Source: an uncultured Prevotellaceae bacterium (GTDB lineage Bacteria; Bacteroidota; Bacteroidia; Bacteroidales; Bacteroidaceae). Taken from it: a DNA stretch of 64,000 nucleotides. Where the stretch lies: contig ONMA01000002.1 in assembly GCA_900318815.1 (NCBI GenBank), forward strand, positions 1-64,000. Direction: 5' to 3'. The notes beneath the pieces are model-generated. The model had not been told where the DNA came from, ran no database searches, and saw nothing but the letters and a program-made list of their open reading frames with translations. Both the position numbers and the translations under genes were made by a program. Below, in pieces: positions 17,377 to 25,096 of this stretch (position 1 is the first letter of the stretch; the number at the start of each line of letters is the position of its first letter).

Positions 17377-17482
17377 ACAATAATGAATTTAATTAAACTA
17401 AAAAAATGAAATAAAACTTCTTTCTCTAACATCTCACAGCGTGCTTATATGCACTTTTATAGCATCTCCCGGCGGGAGATAC
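17262..17482. repeat. Left arm of large inverted repeat (with 20287-20511)
   Basis: Read on the minus strand from 17482, the sequence matches 20287 onward: 109 bp of leader up to the start codon with one substitution and one single-base indel, then about 110 bp of coding sequence for the signal peptide and KDYDDD region with mostly silent changes. The outer end of the arm holds a 17-bp perfect dyad (17464-17480, ATCTCCCG-G-CGGGAGAT). Confidence 0.93.
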
Positions 17483-17495
17483 ATCAATTTTGGTG

Positions 17496-17527
17496 CAAAA
17501 ATAGACAAAATCTCTGAACCTTGCAAA
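17496..17527 (-). promoter_or_regulatory. Promoter of the collagen-like lipoprotein operon, inside the bracketed segment
   Basis: On the minus strand: TTTG (17524-17527), 20 bp, then TATTTTTG (17496-17503), an ideal Bacteroidetes promoter. Transcription would start near 17489, just before the inverted-repeat arm. It is therefore within the 2.8-kb segment between the repeats. No equivalent box is found at the mirrored place beside the right arm. Confidence 0.75.
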
Positions 17528-17591
17528 TATTCTTGAAGTTTTTTTTAAAAAATATTCCAAAATATGTTTTTATGTCAAGAAGAATTCTCTT

Positions 17592-17745
17592 TTAGACGGT
17601 TGAACGCTTCTTTTTGGACGGTTAGACGGATGAACGATTTTCTTTGGACGGATAGACGGATGGACGGTTTTGGGAGACGGTTAGACGGATGGACGGTTTT
17701 GGGAGACGGTTAGACGGATGAACGGTTTTAAGACGGTTTCTGGGT
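17592..17745. repeat. Minisatellite of about 29-31 bp units
   Basis: Roughly five tandem copies of a unit like GACGGTTAGACGGATGAACG plus a T/G-rich spacer, with the last three copies nearly identical (GGGAGACGGTTAGACGGATG). It is upstream of the promoter of the left lipoprotein operon and does not encode a convincing protein. Confidence 0.85.
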
Positions 17746-17998
17746 TTGCAGTTGTTATGATGGAGCGACCTCTTCCATGCGCACCAGGTGGTGATGGCAA
17801 AACTGCATGGCGATATCGTTTAGGTGTATCCTTTGATATTCTTCAAGTAAATAATTATATAATTGTACGCGAACATTATTATAAGGTATACTCAGCTTCG
17901 TCTTTAGCCCTCGTTTGCCTGAGATGGTCAGCATGCCAAGTCCTTCTTGATTCTGGGGGAAAAGGGGGATTTCTCGCCCTGTTTCATGGCGAATATCC
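17746..17998. other. Gene-free stretch in the bracketed segment
   Basis: I see no convincing gene in this stretch. A 123-residue open frame (17718-18089) crosses tandem repeats and has no family features or good ribosome-binding site. AT-rich, possibly degraded sequence. Confidence 0.5.
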
Positions 17999-18175
17999 CG
18001 TCACACCCAGGCGGTATATTCCGTTACACCTCATCGGATGTTTCGTTACACCTTGGTGCATTATTAATCACACTGTAATGAATGCTTAATCACGCTCTGA
18101 TTAATGCTCCGTCGAGGTGTGATGAAGCATCCGTCAGACTGTGATCTATGCTGCGCCTTGGTGAAAGGGAATATT
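17999..18175. repeat. Array of eight degenerate 22-bp units
   Basis: Eight consecutive 22-bp units can be written with one extra base after the first: they start with CGTYACACY or AATCACRCT in most units and end in GATG/AATGCTT-like sequence. Unit starts: 17999, 18022, 18044, 18066, 18088, 18110, 18132, 18154. Twenty-two bp is about two helical turns, as expected for phased binding sites. The array ends about 34 bp before the -33 box of the ATPase promoter. Confidence 0.6.
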
Positions 18176-18208
18176 AGTCGCAGATATTCTTATTTTTTGC
18201 GCGTATTA

Positions 18209-18240
18209 TTTGGTTTTGTCAAAATAATCCTATATATTTG
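18209..18240 (+). promoter_or_regulatory. Promoter of the ATPase gene
   Basis: TTTG (18209-18212), 20 bp, then TATATTTG (18233-18240): a consensus Bacteroidetes promoter. Expected start of transcription is near 18247, which supports the ATG at 18263 over the longer frame from 18104. Confidence 0.72.
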
Positions 18241-18262
18241 CAACAAAAATAGTATTACTGTT

Positions 18263-19492
18263 ATGATATACGATATTGAGTTTGAAAACATGTATTCTTT
18301 CAAGGAGAAGGTGGTCTTTTCTATGGAAGGTACTGCAACCAATGTGAAGAGTCAGAATTGTTTCCGCCTCAGTGACTCTGACAAGTGCCTGAAGGTTGGT
18401 GTCATATACGGTGCTAATGCGTCAGGAAAGACGAACTTGATTCGTGGTTTATTTTGGTTTCAAAGTTTGTTGGTGACCAATAGCCTTTCCGGGGAGAATG
18501 ATGGGGTAAGCGGGTATTTGCCTTTTGGACTAACAGAATCAACAATCAGTGCCCCTTCAACGATTAAAATCAGGTTAGTGCATAAGGATGGACATATATA
18601 CACGTATCTTCTTAAGGTTAATTCATACGAAGTTATAGAGGAATCACTCTCTAAATTGGTCGAAGGTGAAGACATCTTCTTATTTAAAAGAATTTACATA
18701 TCCAATGCCAAGCATCAATTAGAACTATGTGACGGTATAAGTGATTTTGTCCTTCCGCAGAATGAGATTCGCAGAAATCAACTTGGCATAAGCTTTCTTC
18801 AGACAGTCAATGTTCCTGTTGTGACGGATATTGCTTATGAATTGCTCAATATTCAACTGGCAAATTGTTACAATGAAAATATGGCAAGCCAATTATGGTA
18901 CAATGCGAAGAACCTTTTAGCAAAAAACAAAGATTACAGAAACAAACTGATATTGTTTCTTAAACATTTGGACACAGGGTTTAAGGACTTCAGGATTCCT
19001 AATGAGAAATCTGAGTTTAAAGACCTGATGTTCTTGCATGAAATGAAAATGAATGATGGCAGTATTCAGCCCGTAGAGTTCTATTCATTGATAGAATCAT
19101 TAGGCACTCAGAATCTATTTCTTTTGGGTGTAAAGATTATAGAGGCTTTAGACAAGGGCTATACGCTGTTCGTAGACGAACTTGACGCTTCTTTGCATAC
19201 CTATATCACGGAGTTTATTATCAAGATGTTCCAGAATGAACGCATTAACACCAAACATGCACAGCTAATCTTGACCACTCATGATATTAATCTCATGGAC
19301 GAAAAGAGTCTGAGGCTTGATCAGATCTGGCTGATGCAGAAGAAAGAGGATGGCTCTTCTGAATTGTACTCTTTGGCAGACTTTGATGGCATTGATGAAG
19401 ATACTACTATAAAAGAATGGTATATGGCCAAGCGTTTTGGCGGGCTTCCTAAAATTGAGTCGATTGAAAATTTGTTCGACCTGTACAGATAA
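18263..19492 (+). CDS. AAA-family (SMC/OLD-like) ATPase
   Basis: From the ATG at 18263 the protein has 409 residues; the frame opens at 18104 but the promoter at 18209-18240 excludes that start. It begins with MIYDIEFENMYSFKEKVVF, typical of AAA_15/AAA_21 ATPases. Walker A is YGANASGKTNLI (about residues 50-61). The C-terminal part has an ABC-like signature region, Walker B LFVDELDASLH and the H-loop LTTHD. This family pairs with effector proteins in several defence modules (for example AbiLii/RloB-type pairs). Its stop overlaps the start of the next gene by one base. The gene is clearly AT-richer than the surrounding genome, a sign of transfer. It lies within the inverted-repeat-bracketed segment. 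Confidence 0.85.
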   Translation: MIYDIEFENMYSFKEKVVFSMEGTATNVKSQNCFRLSDSDKCLKVGVIYGANASGKTNLIRGLFWFQSLLVTNSLSGENDGVSGYLPFGLTESTISAPSTIKIRLVHKDGHIYTYLLKVNSYEVIEESLSKLVEGEDIFLFKRIYISNAKHQLELCDGISDFVLPQNEIRRNQLGISFLQTVNVPVVTDIAYELLNIQLANCYNENMASQLWYNAKNLLAKNKDYRNKLILFLKHLDTGFKDFRIPNEKSEFKDLMFLHEMKMNDGSIQPVEFYSLIESLGTQNLFLLGVKIIEALDKGYTLFVDELDASLHTYITEFIIKMFQNERINTKHAQLILTTHDINLMDEKSLRLDQIWLMQKKEDGSSELYSLADFDGIDEDTTIKEWYMAKRFGGLPKIESIENLFDLYR

Positions 19493-20004
19493 TGCCGTTG
19501 CTGGGAAAGCCTGCGATGGGGACAGATGCATTAATGGCTATGCCAGAAGGCATGGTTATTGGCAGAACATACGAAAGAAACCCCTATCTGGATACTTATA
19601 GACTAACATTAAGATTGTTGGGATTACATTCACTGGAACACGGAGAGCTTGTATCTCACAAGGTAGGAAATGGACAGTCCTGGAATCTGCAAAGGAAAGG
19701 AAATACGCTGATTTTTAAGAACGACTCCGAATTAACAATGTCTGTTCCTGAAAAGGCCATCTCTATTATGAAAGTTTTGCCAGACGGCAAGCCCTTGATT
19801 GATGTCGAGTGGCAAATAAATGACTACCCAGAAGAAATCAAGGTCTCTGCCGGCGAACAATTTATTATGACGATAGATGACTTGTTGGCTTCTGATAATC
19901 AATATCTGAAGATTCATTGGTTTGGCGACATCTATTTTTGTGCGAGGGAAGATGGTATAAATGATGATTTTGATATGACTTTGTTTGACCTCTCTACATG
20001 CTAA
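19492..20004 (+). CDS. Unknown protein paired with the ATPase
   Basis: The 170-residue protein starts in a TAATG overlap with the ATPase stop, so the two are translationally coupled. No signal peptide or membrane segment is seen. It has mixed alpha/beta composition, with the N-terminus MPLLGKPAMGTDALMAMPEG and a C-terminal acidic stretch (REDGINDDFDMTLFDL). I do not recognise the family: the EGxTE-type start of RloB proteins and Toprim or HNH motifs are not visible. By position it is the likely effector or specificity partner of the ATPase. Same low GC as the ATPase gene. Confidence 0.75.
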   Translation: MPLLGKPAMGTDALMAMPEGMVIGRTYERNPYLDTYRLTLRLLGLHSLEHGELVSHKVGNGQSWNLQRKGNTLIFKNDSELTMSVPEKAISIMKVLPDGKPLIDVEWQINDYPEEIKVSAGEQFIMTIDDLLASDNQYLKIHWFGDIYFCAREDGINDDFDMTLFDLSTC

Positions 20005-20286
20005 GAGGCATTCTTCCTGTTTTCTAAATAATTGTGACCTGTAAGGTCGAATAAGTACGACTGTTACGGTTCGGCAGATGTCCTATCACACCAATCATTG
20101 AGGTATGATAGGACATCGGTTGAACTGTAAGGTGCTGTGCCGTAGGGTAAAATTTTTACAATGCATCTTTTCGTGTTTGTATTTTGGAGGATTGTAAAGA
20201 TATTTACTAATTATATCTGAATAAGGAAGTCCTGCCCTGCAGGGCTGGAATATTGGAAAAAGTAAGAAAGATTTACAGAAATCATT
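20005..20286. other. Non-coding stretch between ATPase cassette and right lipoprotein
   Basis: No gene seen. It contains a 12-bp perfect dyad (GATGTCCTATCA at 20078-20089 with its inverse at 20106-20117) and a palindrome GCCCTGCAGGGC near 20234-20245. A weak TATTTTG-like element near 20180 is the only possible promoter; no proper TTTG/TAnnTTTG pair lies just outside the right inverted-repeat arm. Confidence 0.6.
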
Positions 20287-20511
20287 GTATCTCCCGCCGG
20301 GAGATGCTATAAAAGTGCATATAAGGCACGCTGTGAGATGTTAGAGAAAGAAGTTTTATTTCATTTTTTTAGTTTAATTAAATTCATTAATGTATGAACA
20401 AAAAGTTAAGTAGTGCATTGCTTTTCGGAGCTCTTCTGATGGCTTCGACAAGCGTGTTCGTGTCCTGTAAGGACTATGACGATGATGTCAAGGACCTGCA
20501 GACTCAGATCA
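20287..20511. repeat. Right arm of large inverted repeat (with 17262-17482)
   Basis: Mirror copy of the left arm. It starts with the same 17-bp dyad (20289-20305), continues through the leader to the ATG at 20394 with one substitution and one single-base indel relative to the left, then about 110 bp of the lipoprotein signal sequence. The distance between the inner ends of the arms is about 2.8 kb. Confidence 0.93.
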
Positions 20512-23500
20512 ACAACCTGACCTCGGCTGTTGGCCAGAAAGAGACCACAATCAACACCTCGATTGTGAACCTCCGCACAGCCATCACCGCCCTTGAGGCC
20601 ATGGAAGAGGCTTACAAGAAGGCTGACGCAGCCGTTCTTGCTGAGGCCAAAGATGCCGTTGCCAAGGCAGAGGCAGCTCTGAAGGCTGCTTACGAGAGTG
20701 GCGACGCTGCTACACTCAATGCTGCAAAGGCTGCCCTGGCTGAGGCTGAGGCTGCCCTGAAGACTGCTTACCAGAATGCTGACGCTGAGGTACTTGCTGC
20801 TGCTCAGAAGGCTGTCAACGATGCCAAGTCCGCCCTTGAGGGTGAGATGTCGGCTGCCGACGCTGCCACACTGGCTTCTGCCTTAGAGGCTGTGAGCGAC
20901 GCCAAGACGAGCCTGCAGTCGGAGATGGCTGCTGCCGATGCCAACACATTGGCTGCTGCTAAGGAGGCTGTGAACCAGGCCAAGGCTGCTCTTGAGGCTG
21001 CCATCAATGCCAACTATGAGACCCTCGTGGCCAAGGACGCCGAGCTGAGCGCTGCTATCCTGAGCGCACAGACCGCTGTTGACCAGGCTATGACTCTCTT
21101 AGGCTCCAAGGCCGACAAGACCGAGCTCGCCAGCGTGAACAACGAGCTGCAGAACACCATTCAGAGCCTGAACACTCTGAACAGCACCGTTAGCGGAGCC
21201 GTGACCGACATCAAGTCGCTGCAGACCGCCCTCGCTGCACAGGAGGCTGCCCTGAATGCTCAGAAAGCTGAGCTTCAGAACCAGATTGATGCCCAGAGTG
21301 CTGCCTTAGGCCAGACCAACGAGAAGATGGCTGCTGCCCTTGAGCAGATCAACACCCTGCAGACCACTCTGGCTGAGAAGGAAGCTGCCCTTCGTCAGGC
21401 TATCGCCGACGAGGCTGCCCGCATCAGCGCTGAACTGAACAATATGGGCGTTTCCATCGAGGAGCTCCGTGCTGCCCACGAGACCTTCACCCTGAAGGAG
21501 GAGACCGCTATCATCAGGACTGACGTGGCTAAGATTCAGCAGGACACTGAGGCTCTGGCTATGTCGATCGACGAGATTGATGCCAAGCTCGACATGCTGA
21601 GCAAGCTGCTGGCCCAGAACCTGCGTTCGCTGGTCTACATGCCCAAGCTCTACATGGACGGTATCGAGACCATCGAGTATCCCTGGCTGACTGACACTAT
21701 CCTGATGAAGCAGACCCTTGCTCAGTATGTACGTGCTGCCGACGGCAAGACCATCAAGAGCGTGGAAGACTGGGTGAACACTGTTCCCATCAGAACCTTC
21801 ACGGTTTCGCCCGTATGGCCCATCGACTACCACATGAATCCCTCTATCTCTGCTACCAAGGCTGAGGACGTAAAGGGCTTCTATGGCTACAAGGTGGAGA
21901 CGATTACCCGTGCCACCAGCAACCAGGCTGGTTCACTCGGCATCACTTCGCCCGCTAAGTACCTTGACAACACCAATCTCTTCGCTAACAGCAATGGCAT
22001 CCTGACCACTGGTCTGAAGATTAACAATGCTGCTAACATCAAGAACGAGAAGGATGGTACGGAGAACGTGATTGTTGCCCTGCAGGTTGAGTCGCGCACC
22101 AGCGCCGACAAGGACACCCTCATCACCTCTGACTACGCTATGATTTATCCCGAGAAGACTTGGGTGGAAGGTCTGGTTTGGACGAAGACTGGTCTGAACA
22201 TCGGTTCTCCGATTAACAGTGACGAGGCTTGCACCATCAATGCTGCCCAGGTGGTTCACGTGTTTGACAATCCTGTGGAAGCTCTGGAGGACATCAAGGG
22301 CAATGCCGACGTACAGCTGATGTACAACAACCGCGCTGGCATCAACCTGAGCGAATACCTCGGTCTGCACTATGTGATTGAGGGTATCACGAAGAGTGCT
22401 AAGGCAAAGCGTCCCGGCACTTGGAAGTTCGGCGAGCAGACAAAGTGGGGTCTGTACTACTACTTTGACCTCGTTGACTATGAGGTTGACGGCAACGTTA
22501 CCCGCGACAGCCGCTACCTGAAGATTAATGCTACCACCGGTAACATCGTTGCTCAGAACGTTGACGACAACGGCAATATCCTTGACGTGGAGTCGGCTAC
22601 CTCTGTTGGCCGTGAGCCTCTGGTGCGTGTCCGCGTTTACTATGCTGACGCTCCTCAGACCTTCGCCAATGCAGCTGCTGCTGAGACCTATCTGGCCAAC
22701 CACACCGTTGTTGACGGCTACATCCTGGTTCACATCACGCAGACCGCTCCTACTCCCGATCCCGCACAGCAGCTCATCATCCGCGACTTCTTCAACAAGG
22801 ATGAGAACAATGTGTTCCACTTCAACCTCTGCGACGGCGACATGATTTGGGATAGCGACTGGGCCGAGTTCTCGTACTTCGTGCTGACCACGAACCTGAA
22901 GAACATGACCAAGGCACAGTTCGACCTCCAGTATGAGCCTGACTTCAGCGACGCTACCAACAACAAGCTGGCCATCTTCAAGAAGAGCGGCACTGGCTTC
23001 ACCACCACTGGTGCATACGGCGACGCTATCTACTCGCCCAACAGCGACACCCAGACCAACCACTGCTTCGAACTGAACCTCAGCAACACCGAGATGGAGC
23101 AGCTGACTCAGCACCAGACTCCTTGGAACAATGTAGTTCGCGACTCACTGTTCATCCGCTACAAGGCTATTGCCGGCACCGGTGCCCAGTATGAGTACAT
23201 CTACATCAAGATGCCTGTGACCATCGACCGCAAGCAGGGTCCGGAGTCTACTCTGAAGAACAAGAACGCCGAGTACTGGTACAAGATTGACGGTACTGAC
23301 AACGGTTGGGATGCTATCATCTTCAACGTGAACCAGCCTGTCGACGGCCGCAACACCACCGTGTTCAACCGCAGCATCAAGTCGACCTTCCTCGGCCCGA
23401 ACAACGTGACCTTCGGTGGCAACGCTCTGAACGCCTACAAGTTCTTCTTCGCTCCTATCGAGACCACCGTTGCTGGCTACACCATCACTCCGCAGAAGAG

Positions 23501-24482
23501 CGCAAGCGATGCTAACTACAACAGGTTCATCTGCAAGTACCACGTTGACGGAACTACCGTTCACAAGTGGGGTACTGCCGCTCAGAACAAGGAGATTATG
23601 CAGAAGTGCGCTATCGCTTACAACGAGGGTGTGTTCACCAACAAGGAACTGTATGCTAAGAAGGGTACCAGCTACACTAAGATTGCTGACATGAACCAGG
23701 TGACTGGCGAGATTAACCTCATCCAGAACGATGTGGCTAAGGAAGTACTCAATGCTATTGGCTATGTGGAGAACAACGCTAACGTCAACACTGAGCTCCG
23801 CACCTACGTGGCTGTCGTCGGTACAAGTGCAGCCTTCTGCAACGACCTCGCAGCTTACGTCTACGAGCAGAGCGATGACAAGAGTGAGGCATTCCTCGTA
23901 TCTTGGGCACGTCCTATCAACATGGTGACCGAGGTTCCCGCTCCTATTGCCGACGCTACCACCAACGGCCAGACCATCTACGTGCTCGAACTGCTCAAGT
24001 TCTATGACTTCCGCGGTCCTGTGGCCGGCGACATGGAAGGTGCCAACAAGTGGATGTGGGCTTACTACAACATCAAGGGTCTCAAGATCGACACCCGTCT
24101 GGATCAGGTCTACACCAACATGGGTCAGGCTAACACCAACACCTTCGTCAAGCTGAGCACTGTGACCAACGACCTGAAGTTCGGTATCCTCACAGCTACC
24201 AACTCTTACAGCAACAGCGTGTTCTCTTGCAACTTCGCCACCATCCTGCCTGGCTACCGCAACAACTACAATGCTGCCTCTAAGAGTGCTGATCTGCTGG
24301 CCGACATGGGTCTTTCTCCTGTTGACCGCGTCAAGCAGGCTCCGTTCGGTGTCCTCTACTATGAGAACATGGGTGACAAGGTGACTCAGTTCGACGTGAA
24401 GGTTCCCGTCACCGTTGAATACGAATGGGGTAGCTTCACCACCAACCTGACTATCCACATTGATCGCACGCTGGGTAACTAA
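20394..24482 (+). CDS. Coiled-coil surface lipoprotein
   Basis: The 1362-residue protein shares the lipoprotein signal and KDYDDDVKDLQ start of the collagen-like protein (Cys25). Residues about 60-215 hold five copies of a roughly 24-residue Ala-rich helical repeat (forms such as ADAATLASALEAVSDAKTSL), followed by more heptad-rich sequence to about 400, predicting a long coiled-coil stalk. The remaining thousand residues are beta-rich, ending VPVTVEYEWGSFTTNLTIHID, which resembles the end of the left protein. Codon use is strongly biased as in abundant proteins. It heads the right-arm operon: small lipoprotein, T9SS-type secreted protein, OmpA protein. Probably a surface fibre; function unknown. 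Confidence 0.87.
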   Translation: MNKKLSSALLFGALLMASTSVFVSCKDYDDDVKDLQTQINNLTSAVGQKETTINTSIVNLRTAITALEAMEEAYKKADAAVLAEAKDAVAKAEAALKAAYESGDAATLNAAKAALAEAEAALKTAYQNADAEVLAAAQKAVNDAKSALEGEMSAADAATLASALEAVSDAKTSLQSEMAAADANTLAAAKEAVNQAKAALEAAINANYETLVAKDAELSAAILSAQTAVDQAMTLLGSKADKTELASVNNELQNTIQSLNTLNSTVSGAVTDIKSLQTALAAQEAALNAQKAELQNQIDAQSAALGQTNEKMAAALEQINTLQTTLAEKEAALRQAIADEAARISAELNNMGVSIEELRAAHETFTLKEETAIIRTDVAKIQQDTEALAMSIDEIDAKLDMLSKLLAQNLRSLVYMPKLYMDGIETIEYPWLTDTILMKQTLAQYVRAADGKTIKSVEDWVNTVPIRTFTVSPVWPIDYHMNPSISATKAEDVKGFYGYKVETITRATSNQAGSLGITSPAKYLDNTNLFANSNGILTTGLKINNAANIKNEKDGTENVIVALQVESRTSADKDTLITSDYAMIYPEKTWVEGLVWTKTGLNIGSPINSDEACTINAAQVVHVFDNPVEALEDIKGNADVQLMYNNRAGINLSEYLGLHYVIEGITKSAKAKRPGTWKFGEQTKWGLYYYFDLVDYEVDGNVTRDSRYLKINATTGNIVAQNVDDNGNILDVESATSVGREPLVRVRVYYADAPQTFANAAAAETYLANHTVVDGYILVHITQTAPTPDPAQQLIIRDFFNKDENNVFHFNLCDGDMIWDSDWAEFSYFVLTTNLKNMTKAQFDLQYEPDFSDATNNKLAIFKKSGTGFTTTGAYGDAIYSPNSDTQTNHCFELNLSNTEMEQLTQHQTPWNNVVRDSLFIRYKAIAGTGAQYEYIYIKMPVTIDRKQGPESTLKNKNAEYWYKIDGTDNGWDAIIFNVNQPVDGRNTTVFNRSIKSTFLGPNNVTFGGNALNAYKFFFAPIETTVAGYTITPQKSASDANYNRFICKYHVDGTTVHKWGTAAQNKEIMQKCAIAYNEGVFTNKELYAKKGTSYTKIADMNQVTGEINLIQNDVAKEVLNAIGYVENNANVNTELRTYVAVVGTSAAFCNDLAAYVYEQSDDKSEAFLVSWARPINMVTEVPAPIADATTNGQTIYVLELLKFYDFRGPVAGDMEGANKWMWAYYNIKGLKIDTRLDQVYTNMGQANTNTFVKLSTVTNDLKFGILTATNSYSNSVFSCNFATILPGYRNNYNAASKSADLLADMGLSPVDRVKQAPFGVLYYENMGDKVTQFDVKVPVTVEYEWGSFTTNLTIHIDRTLGN

Positions 24483-24511
24483 TCCATCGTAGCAACCAAT
24501 CAAGTAAACTC

Positions 24512-24558
24512 TTAATAAGGGAGTGCGCCTAAAGAGAGTGGCGCGCTCCCTTTATTAA
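24512..24558. terminator. Intercistronic hairpin, right arm
   Basis: Arms 24512-24529 and 24540-24558 pair (AAGGGAGTGCGCC / GGCGCGCTCCCTT) with T-rich 3' flank. It lies between the large lipoprotein and the small lipoprotein gene, at the same place as the 13935-13969 hairpin on the left, and probably reduces expression of the downstream genes relative to the first. Confidence 0.75.
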
Positions 24559-24568
24559 TTCTTACAAA

Positions 24569-25063
24569 ATGAAGAAACTTACCTATTTTCTGTTCGCTAC
24601 GCTTGCAATGCTTGCCATCGCCTCCTGCCAGAACAGCAAGGCACCCAAGGATGCCAGCACATCGCAGGGGTTCCAGGGCACCCTGGCAGAGACCGACACC
24701 ACCGACATGCTGAAGCTATCCGAAGACTGCATGACCCTGTTGCAAGCATCGAAAATCGACGAGGCACTCGATATGCTGTATGAATATGATGACAGCACCC
24801 ACAGCGTGACACCGCTGAGCGAAGAAACACGCAGTGCCTACAAAAAGAAGTTCACGATGTTTCCCGTCGTGAAGTACACACGCGCCTATTACTCCTTCAA
24901 TGCAGAAGGATGCAACGACGTGAAATACAACGTCTCCTTTGGCGAAGATTTCGACGGCCAGTCGCCCAAGACGGCCTTCATGTTCAATCCGGTAAAGATC
25001 GACGGACAATGGTATCTCTCTGTGAAGAGGAGCGACCAGAGCCTCGACGAAATGAACCGATAG
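24569..25063 (+). CDS. Small lipoprotein (right arm)
   Basis: The 164-residue protein has a lipoprotein signal MKKLTYFLFATLAMLAIASC (Cys20). The mature part has helical segments (LKLSEDCMTLLQASKIDEALDMLYEYDD) and a beta-rich C-terminal half (YTRAYYSFNAEGCNDVKYNVSF). No family recognised. It begins 86 bp after the large lipoprotein and 33 bp before the next gene, within the right-arm operon. Confidence 0.82.
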   Translation: MKKLTYFLFATLAMLAIASCQNSKAPKDASTSQGFQGTLAETDTTDMLKLSEDCMTLLQASKIDEALDMLYEYDDSTHSVTPLSEETRSAYKKKFTMFPVVKYTRAYYSFNAEGCNDVKYNVSFGEDFDGQSPKTAFMFNPVKIDGQWYLSVKRSDQSLDEMNR

Positions 25064-25096
25064 CTGCGTCCTTATACAAACCAACCACACATAGCA

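Noticed and set aside
17718..18089. 123-residue open frame
   Set aside because: Covers minisatellite and 22-bp repeat array, composition not protein-like, no start signal.
18104..18262. N-terminal extension of the ATPase
   Set aside because: Lies upstream of the consensus promoter; the start at 18263 matches family N-termini.
19492..20004. RloB or Toprim partner of the ATPase
   Set aside because: No EGxTE motif, no Toprim or HNH residues; left as unknown.
23145..24503. 452-residue minus-strand frame
   Set aside because: Antisense of the coiled-coil lipoprotein gene with strong codon bias; no independent features.
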